A stretch of DNA of 64,000 nucleotides from Streptomyces antnestii (GTDB lineage: Bacteria > Actinomycetota > Actinomycetes > Streptomycetales > Streptomycetaceae), in the NCBI RefSeq assembly GCF_004005495.1, contig NZ_RZYA01000008.1:62001-126000 (forward strand), in the 5' to 3' direction. Every line of letters begins with the position of its first letter. Within the stretch, counting starts at the first letter, position 1. Shown here piece after piece: positions 58,699 to 64,000 of the stretch. Position numbers and translations under genes: made by a program. The notes below the pieces were generated by a model, which was given only the letters and a program-made list of their open reading frames with translations, was not told where the DNA came from and made no database searches.

Positions 58699-59562
58699 GT
58701 GGGAACGACACCACTGCGCCCTGATGTGCACGACGACAAGGTCGTGCTGATCACGGGGGGAGGCACCGGCATCGGCCGGGCCGTTGCCATCGATTTCGCC
58801 GCCTGCGGGGCGCGGGTCGTGGTCTGCGGCCGTCGCCCCGGCCCCCTGGAGGACGTACGCGCCGAGATCGAGGCCGCCGGAGGCGCCTGCCTGGCCGTCC
58901 CGGCGAACATCCGCGAGGAGGGTGCGGTCACGCACGTCGTGGACGCCGCCCTCGCGGCGTTCGGCCGGATCGACGTCCTCGTCAACAACGCCGGCGGCCA
59001 GTTCACCGCCCCTGCCGAGGACATCAGCCCCAGGGGCTGGCGCGCGGTCCACGATCTCGCCGTCGACGCCGGCTGGGCCATGACCCGCGAGGTCGCGGTC
59101 CGCTCGATGATCCCGAACCGCTCCGGATACATATTCTTCATCGCGTTCTCTCCGCGACGCGGCATTCCGGGCATGGTGCATGCGACGTCCGCCCGCGCCG
59201 CCCTGGAGAACCTCGCTGCCGGACTGTCCTTGGAGTGGAGCCGCTACGGCATCCGCACCGTGTGCGTCGCCCCCGGCACCATCGCCACCGAGGGGATGGA
59301 GGACGCGTACTCCGAGGCGGACCGGCGCCGTTGGGAACAGGCGGTCCCGCTCGGCCGGCTCGGCCGCCCCGACGAGGTCTCCGGCCTTCTGACCTTTCTC
59401 GCGTCGCCCGGCGGCTCGTACATCACCGGCACGACGATCACCGTCGACGGCGGCACCGACGCCTGGGGTACCGGATATCCGGTGCCGGCCCTGGAGAACT
59501 CGAAGCACTCGAAGCACCCGACGGACCTCGACAGCCTGGACGCCCTGGAGGTGGCCCCGTGA
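58699..59562 (+). CDS. SDR-family protein, peroxisomal trans-2-enoyl/2,4-dienoyl-CoA reductase-like
   Basis: 287 residues from GTG 58699 (VGTTPLRPDVHDDK); ATG 58651 is a longer option. The Rossmann motif is LITGGGTGIGRAVAIDFA, with DVLVNNAGGQF. The classic Y-x-x-x-K is missing: the segment reads GMVHATSARAALENL, so Tyr is Ala and Lys is Arg. The H-x-x-x-A-R-A pattern resembles the PECR/DECR enoyl-CoA reductase branch, which uses other residues. It would reduce an unsaturated acyl-CoA with NADPH. Its stop overlaps the next GTG (59559-59562). First gene of the operon. Confidence 0.82.
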   Translation: MGTTPLRPDVHDDKVVLITGGGTGIGRAVAIDFAACGARVVVCGRRPGPLEDVRAEIEAAGGACLAVPANIREEGAVTHVVDAALAAFGRIDVLVNNAGGQFTAPAEDISPRGWRAVHDLAVDAGWAMTREVAVRSMIPNRSGYIFFIAFSPRRGIPGMVHATSARAALENLAAGLSLEWSRYGIRTVCVAPGTIATEGMEDAYSEADRRRWEQAVPLGRLGRPDEVSGLLTFLASPGGSYITGTTITVDGGTDAWGTGYPVPALENSKHSKHPTDLDSLDALEVAP

Positions 59563-61646
59563 CCCTCACGCTTCCCGCAACCGACGCGATCACCGCCGCC
59601 TGCGGCCTCTCCGCGCTCTTCGACCCGGCCTCCGTCGCCATCATCGGCGCCAGCAACGACGAGACCAAGTACGGCAATTGGATCGCTGTCCAGGCGTTGC
59701 GCAGTACCCATGAGCGCCCCGTCCACCTGGTCAACAGGCGCGGCGAACCGGTGCTCGGCCGCGCCGTCCACCGCCGCGCCACCGATGCCCCGGGCGGCGT
59801 CCAGCTCGCCGTCATCGCCGTCCCCGCCGCGGGATTCGAGGAGGCCGTGGACGACGCGCTCGCCGCCGGCGCCCGCGCCATCGTGGGCATCACCGCGGGC
59901 TTCGCCGAGCTCGGCGAGGAGGGCCGGCAGCGCGAGGCAGCCCTCGCGGAACGTATCCGCCGGGCCGGCGCCGTCCTGCTGGGGCCGAATTGCCTGGGGG
60001 TGCTCGACACCACCAGCGGACTGCGGCTGGCGTCCAACGACATGCCCGCGGGCACAGTCGGATTCGTCTCCCAGAGCGGCAACATGGCCCTTGAGCTCAG
60101 CCGCCGTCTGGAGCGGGACGGGCTCGGCTTCTCCCGGTTCGCCTCCCTGGGAAACCAGGCCGACATCACCGCCGCCGACCTCATCCGCAGCTACACCGAG
60201 CACGACGGCACCGAGCTGATCGCCCTGTACTGCGAGGACTTCGGCGACGGACGCGCCTTCGCGCAGGCCGCGGCGGACGCCGTGCGGGCCGGGAAGCCGG
60301 TCGTGCTGCTGACCGTCGGCGCGGGCCAGGCGTCGATGCGCGGTGCCCGTTCCCACACCGGCGCACTCACCAGCGACTCGGCCGTCATCGATGCCGCATG
60401 CCGCGCGGCGGGCGTGGACCGCGTCACGGGCGTCGCCGAGCTCGCCCGGCTGCTGGGCACCCTGCACCGCAACCGCCGCGGCGGTGGGCGGCGGGTCGCG
60501 GTCATCGCGGACGGCGGCGGCCACGCCTCGCTCGCCAGCGACGTCGCCGAGGCGCACGGCCTGCTGGTCCCGGAGTTCGGCGACGCCCTCACCTCCGGTC
60601 TGGCCGCTGAGCTCCCGCCCTCCGCGGGCACCGCCAACCCCGTCGACCTCGCCGGGGCCGGAGAACAGGACATCACCTCCTTCGGCCGGGTCCTCGACCT
60701 GACGCTGAGCGCCGACGAGGTCGACGCCGTCCTGGTCACCGGCTACTTCGGCGGCTACGGAGGCTACGGCCAAGCGCTCGCGGACGCCGAGACGGCAACC
60801 GCCCGCGTGATGGCAGAGCGCATACGCGCCCACGGCAAGCCGGTCGCCGTCCACACCATGTACGCGGACCGGCCCGCGGCAAGGGAGCTGCACGACCAGG
60901 GCGTGAGCGTCTTCGGCTCCGTGGAACACGCTGCCCAGGTCCTCGGCCGGATCGCCGACCGCGCCGAGCGGCCCGTCCCGCACGTCCCGGTGCTGCCGCC
61001 GTCCGCGGAACCCGCTGCCGATGACGACTACTGGACCGCCCGCGAACTGCTGCGCAACGGCGGCCTCACCTTCCCCGCCGCCCGCCTGGTCCGCACCGAG
61101 GACGAGGTGGCCGCGGCCGCTGCGGAGATCGGCGGGCCCGTCGTCCTCAAGGCCATGGGGCTGCTGCACAAGTCCGACGCCGGCGGGGTCGCCCTCGGCC
61201 TCGCGGACGAGGCGGCCGTACGGGCCGCGCACGCCGACATGGCGCGGCGCCTCGCCCCGCCCGGCTACTGCGTCGAGGCCATGGCCGACACGGCCGACGG
61301 CGTCGAACTCATCGTCGGCGTACGGCGCGACCCCCGCTTCGGCCCGGTCGCTCTCGTCGGTCTCGGCGGCATCTTCACGGAAGTACTGCGCGACATCCGC
61401 CTCGCCCTGGCGCCCGTGACCGCCGCCGAGGCGGAGGAGCTGCTGGCCCGCCTGGCCGCCGCGCCCCTGCTGCGCGGGGTACGAGGCCGGCCCGCCGTCG
61501 ACCTGGCGGCCGCGGCACGGGCCGTCGAGGCCATCACCGCCGTCGCCGCCGCCCACCCCGAGATCGCCGAGCTGGAGGTCAACCCCCTGCTCGTCACCCC
61601 GAAGGGGTGTCTGGGCCTGGACGCCCGCATCGTCCTCGGCTCCTGA
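59559..61646 (+). CDS. Acyl-CoA synthetase, ADP-forming (fused alpha-beta)
   Basis: 695 residues from GTG 59559. Order: CoA-binding domain (about 15-140, SVAIIGASNDETKYGNW), two succinyl-CoA ligase-like domains (about 150-440, with VGFVSQSGNMALELSRR and the phospho-His segment RGARSHTGALTSD), and an ATP-grasp domain (about 490-690, GGPVVLKAMGLLHKSDAGGV, FTEVLRDIRLALAP). Such enzymes make acyl-CoA from acid, CoA and ATP, giving ADP and Pi. Lies between the SDR and acyl-CoA dehydrogenase genes, so it should activate the operon's substrate acid. Confidence 0.9.
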   Translation: MTLTLPATDAITAACGLSALFDPASVAIIGASNDETKYGNWIAVQALRSTHERPVHLVNRRGEPVLGRAVHRRATDAPGGVQLAVIAVPAAGFEEAVDDALAAGARAIVGITAGFAELGEEGRQREAALAERIRRAGAVLLGPNCLGVLDTTSGLRLASNDMPAGTVGFVSQSGNMALELSRRLERDGLGFSRFASLGNQADITAADLIRSYTEHDGTELIALYCEDFGDGRAFAQAAADAVRAGKPVVLLTVGAGQASMRGARSHTGALTSDSAVIDAACRAAGVDRVTGVAELARLLGTLHRNRRGGGRRVAVIADGGGHASLASDVAEAHGLLVPEFGDALTSGLAAELPPSAGTANPVDLAGAGEQDITSFGRVLDLTLSADEVDAVLVTGYFGGYGGYGQALADAETATARVMAERIRAHGKPVAVHTMYADRPAARELHDQGVSVFGSVEHAAQVLGRIADRAERPVPHVPVLPPSAEPAADDDYWTARELLRNGGLTFPAARLVRTEDEVAAAAAEIGGPVVLKAMGLLHKSDAGGVALGLADEAAVRAAHADMARRLAPPGYCVEAMADTADGVELIVGVRRDPRFGPVALVGLGGIFTEVLRDIRLALAPVTAAEAEELLARLAAAPLLRGVRGRPAVDLAAAARAVEAITAVAAAHPEIAELEVNPLLVTPKGCLGLDARIVLGS

Positions 61647-61763
61647 CCGCAGGGCCCCCGAGCCCCCGACGGCCGACGCCGGATCGGGACCACGGCCCCG
61701 GCGCCCGTCTGCACTTCCACCACCACGTACACCCGCCAGAACACATCACGAGGAGACACCCGG

Positions 61764-62945
61764 ATGGACTTCGCCTATTCCCCGCGCCTGGCCGAGCTCA
61801 AGGAGCGCGCCGCCGCACTCGCCGACAAGATCGTGATCCATGAGGACGCCTGCGAGGCCGACAACGGACTCTCGCCCGAGGCGCTGCGCACCATCCGCGA
61901 CGAGGTACTCGCCAGCGGACTGCAGGCCGTCAACATGCCGACCGAGTGGGGCGGCGCCGGTCTGACGATCCTGGAGCAGGTCGTCGTCCAGGAGGAGCTC
62001 GGCAAGCTCACCAACGCGCTGTGGGACACCGTCTGGCGGCCCGCCAACGCCCTGTCCGCCTGTACCCCCGAGCAGCGCGAGCGCTACCTCGTCCCCGACA
62101 TCCTCGGGCAGCGCCGCGACGCCGTCGCCATCACCGAGGCCGACGCCGGCTCCGACCCGCAGGGCATCACCACCACCGCCACCCCGACCGCCGGCGGCTA
62201 CCGCATCGACGGCGAGAAGTGGTTCGTCACGGTCGGCGATGTCGCCGACTTCTTCCTCGTCCTCGCCCTGGCCGGCGAAGAGAAGGCACCCACCCTCTTC
62301 CTCGTCGACAAGGACCTGCCGGGCATCCGCGTCAAGCGCGTCCCGCGCTACATGCACACCTTCGTCTACGAGCACCCCGAGTACATCTTCGAGGGCGTCG
62401 AGGTCGGCCGGGACGCGGTCCTCGGCGAGATCGGCGGCGGCTACGACCTGACGCGCAGCTGGTTCACGGAGGAGCGCCTGATGATCGGCGCCCGCACGGT
62501 CGGCGCCGCCGAGCGCGCCCTCGCCCTGGCCACCGAGTGGGCCCGCGAGCGGATTCAGGGCGGAGAGGCCCTGATCGAGCGTCAGTTGATTCAGGCCATG
62601 CTGGCCGACTCGGCCGTCGACATCGCCGTCAACCGCGCCTTCGTCCACCAGGTGGCCTGGGAGTTCGACCAGGGCGGCGACCGCAAGACCCTGCACGCCA
62701 AGGCGGCCATGGCCAAGCTGTCCGCCTCCGAGGCCGCGGGCCGGGTCGTCGACCGGGCCGTGCAGATCTTCGGCGGCCGTGGCTACATGCGCGACTACCC
62801 CGTCGAGCGGCTCTACCGCGAACTGCGCGTCGACCGCATCTGGGAGGGCACCTCCGAGATCCAGCGCCTCGTCATCGCCAACGAGATCAGCAAGCGCGGC
62901 CTCGGCATGCTCGACTTCCCGACGACCGCAAGCGCCCAGGTGTGA
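61764..62945 (+). CDS. Acyl-CoA dehydrogenase
   Basis: 393 residues, preceded by GAGGAG. Has VAITEADAGSDPQGI (FAD/acyl site), EKWFVTVGDVADFF, IFGGRGYMRDYPVERLYRELRVDRIWEGTSEIQRLVI with the catalytic Glu in the GTSEI position. Converts acyl-CoA to enoyl-CoA for the hydratase encoded directly downstream, whose GTG start overlaps its stop (GTGTGA). It differs from the lcp-linked dehydrogenase at 12496. Confidence 0.95.
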   Translation: MDFAYSPRLAELKERAAALADKIVIHEDACEADNGLSPEALRTIRDEVLASGLQAVNMPTEWGGAGLTILEQVVVQEELGKLTNALWDTVWRPANALSACTPEQRERYLVPDILGQRRDAVAITEADAGSDPQGITTTATPTAGGYRIDGEKWFVTVGDVADFFLVLALAGEEKAPTLFLVDKDLPGIRVKRVPRYMHTFVYEHPEYIFEGVEVGRDAVLGEIGGGYDLTRSWFTEERLMIGARTVGAAERALALATEWARERIQGGEALIERQLIQAMLADSAVDIAVNRAFVHQVAWEFDQGGDRKTLHAKAAMAKLSASEAAGRVVDRAVQIFGGRGYMRDYPVERLYRELRVDRIWEGTSEIQRLVIANEISKRGLGMLDFPTTASAQV

Positions 62946-63682
62946 GCGCCGGCACCGTCGAGATCCGGCGCAGCGGCAGCACCGCCGTGCTGACGCTGCG
63001 CCGGGAGGCGAAACTCAACGCCCTCTCCACCCACCTGGAACGCGCGCTGCTGCGCGCCCTGGACGACAAGGCCGTCACCACCAGCCGCGCCGTCGTCCTC
63101 ACCGGCGGCGACAAAGTCTTCTCCGCGGGCGCCGACACCGGAGAGCTGCGCGAGATGACCCCCGAGGCCATCACCGCGTACTACCGCGACTCCGGAGCGG
63201 TGTACGAAAAGGTGGCCGCGCTGCCGCAGCCCACCGTCTCCGCCATCGCCGGCTACTGCCTCGGCGGCGGCCTCGAACTCGCCCTCGCCACCGACTTCCG
63301 CGTCGCGGACCCCACCGCGCAGCTCGGACTGCCCGAGGTCGGCATCGGCATCCTGCCCAGCTCCGGCGGCACCTACCGGACGGTCCGCGCCGTCGGCCCG
63401 GCCCGCGCCCGCGAACTCGTCCTGCGCGGACGCCGCTTGACGGCCGCCGAAGCTCACGCGTGGGGCCTGCTCACCGAGGTCAGCGAGCAGGGCGCGCACC
63501 TCGGCCACGCCCTGCGGCTCGCCGAGGAACTGGCCGCACTCCCCCCGCTCGCGGTCGCCGTCACCAAGCGCGTCATCGACGTCGCGGCGGATTCACCCCG
63601 CGAGTCCTCCCTGCTCCTTGAACAGCTCGCGTACGCGTCCCTCAACCAGGCAACCCACCCACCCACCGAGGACCCGACATGA
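62942..63682 (+). CDS. Enoyl-CoA hydratase/isomerase family protein
   Basis: 246 residues from GTG 62942. Crotonase motifs: DKVFSAGADTGELREM (first oxyanion NH), GYCLGGGLELALATDFRVA (second oxyanion) and LGLPEVGIGILPSSGGTYR with the catalytic-type Glu. Adds water to, or isomerises, the enoyl-CoA made by the neighbouring dehydrogenase. Coupled by overlaps on both sides (GTGTGA and ATGA), showing one translational unit with the permease. Confidence 0.93.
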   Translation: MSAGTVEIRRSGSTAVLTLRREAKLNALSTHLERALLRALDDKAVTTSRAVVLTGGDKVFSAGADTGELREMTPEAITAYYRDSGAVYEKVAALPQPTVSAIAGYCLGGGLELALATDFRVADPTAQLGLPEVGIGILPSSGGTYRTVRAVGPARARELVLRGRRLTAAEAHAWGLLTEVSEQGAHLGHALRLAEELAALPPLAVAVTKRVIDVAADSPRESSLLLEQLAYASLNQATHPPTEDPT

Positions 63683-64000
63683 CCGTCACCTCGAACTCGC
63701 CCCAGGCGGCGGCTGTGCCCGCCGCCGGGGGCCGCCCGGTCATCGAGACCCGCTCCATCGACTACGTCCCCCTCGCCGAGCGCCACGGCAAGGTGTGGCA
63801 TCTCTTCCCTGTGTGGTTCGCCGGCGACGCCCACCTGGCCACCGTCGCCACCGGCGCCATCGGTGTCGCGCTCGGCGGCAATCTGATCTGGACGGCGATC
63901 GCCGTCGTCCTCGGCTCCGCCTTCGGCTCGTTCTTCATGGCCTTCCACTCCACCCAGGGCCCGCAGCTGGGGCTCCCGCAAATGGTGCAGTCCCGCCCGC
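63679..64000 (+). CDS. NCS1-family permease, N-terminal part (runs off the window)
   Basis: 107 residues visible. ATG 63679 overlaps the hydratase stop. The sequence DYVPLAERHGKVWHLFPVWF and FHSTQGPQLGLPQMVQSRP is the NCS1 N-terminal signature and aligns directly with the permease at 505-1998, but without the V-E-T-T repeats. As the fifth gene of the acyl-CoA operon it probably imports the operon's substrate, which would then be a nitrogen heterocycle or a similar compound (inference). Confidence 0.9.
   Translation, partial: MTVTSNSPQAAAVPAAGGRPVIETRSIDYVPLAERHGKVWHLFPVWFAGDAHLATVATGAIGVALGGNLIWTAIAVVLGSAFGSFFMAFHSTQGPQLGLPQMVQSRP

Noticed and set aside
59244..61556. 770-codon minus-strand frame opposite the ADP-forming acyl-CoA synthetase
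   Set aside because: Shadow of a recognisable four-domain enzyme.
1..64000. tRNA, rRNA and riboswitches
   Set aside because: No T-loop-like GGTTCGAATCC sequences or rRNA-like stretches were noticed on reading, and no riboswitch core was recognised. A tRNAscan or Infernal run would be decisive.

Overview
The window is high-GC actinobacterial DNA, most likely from Streptomyces or a close relative. The signs are strong third-position G/C in nearly all genes, frequent GTG starts, ATGA/GTGA start-stop overlaps, a Tat-exported latex-clearing oxygenase, two multidomain SpoIIE phosphatases and a type VII-style RHS toxin. I saw no rRNA, tRNA or CRISPR array. It looks like accessory chromosome rich in catabolic cassettes, each with its own regulator.

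Layout. 1-3024: a truncated GMC oxidoreductase and an NCS1 permease, divergent from a nitrilase-family amidohydrolase. 3136-12364: cell-surface and lipid proteins (membrane acyltransferase, secreted PLD-like protein, polysaccharide deacetylase, large patatin, small membrane protein, BNR/WD-like repeat protein). 12496-20200: a probable rubber (polyisoprene) catabolic cassette: acyl-CoA dehydrogenase, Lcp rubber oxygenase, tandem-TetR regulator, acyl-CoA ligase and long-chain alcohol oxidase. Its two divergent promoters share a 17-bp motif. 20297-24997: secreted M19-type dipeptidase with discoidin domain, GH1 beta-glucosidase with divergent TetR regulator, and a small membrane protein. 25231-27378: an HTH-like/TPR protein ending in an apparently intact self-cleaving peptidase S74 (intramolecular chaperone) domain. 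This is the most unusual gene in the window. 27441-32110: two MFS transporters flanking a flavoprotein dehydrogenase. 32346-32955: a chimeric pseudogene.

33001-35742 and 49678-52410 are paralogous sensor-PAS-GAF-SpoIIE-HATPase phosphatases. 35972-42476 is a polymorphic toxin locus: SseB-like protein, export-associated protein, RHS protein with a nuclease-like tip, SMI1/KNR4 immunity protein. 42503-43497 holds VOC and RibD-like reductase genes. 43957-49425 is a sugar-acid type cassette (IclR, MFS, FAH, PfkB kinase, hexulose-phosphate synthase and isomerase). A transposase remnant follows. 52501-57589: CapA-like protein, zinc alcohol dehydrogenase, MHS transporter, NUDIX hydrolase. 57570-64000: an XRE-TetR fusion regulator divergent from a tightly coupled acyl-CoA operon (PECR-like SDR, ADP-forming acyl-CoA synthetase, acyl-CoA dehydrogenase, enoyl-CoA hydratase) that runs into a second NCS1 permease cut by the window end.

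Functions are read from motifs and family knowledge; no database search was run.
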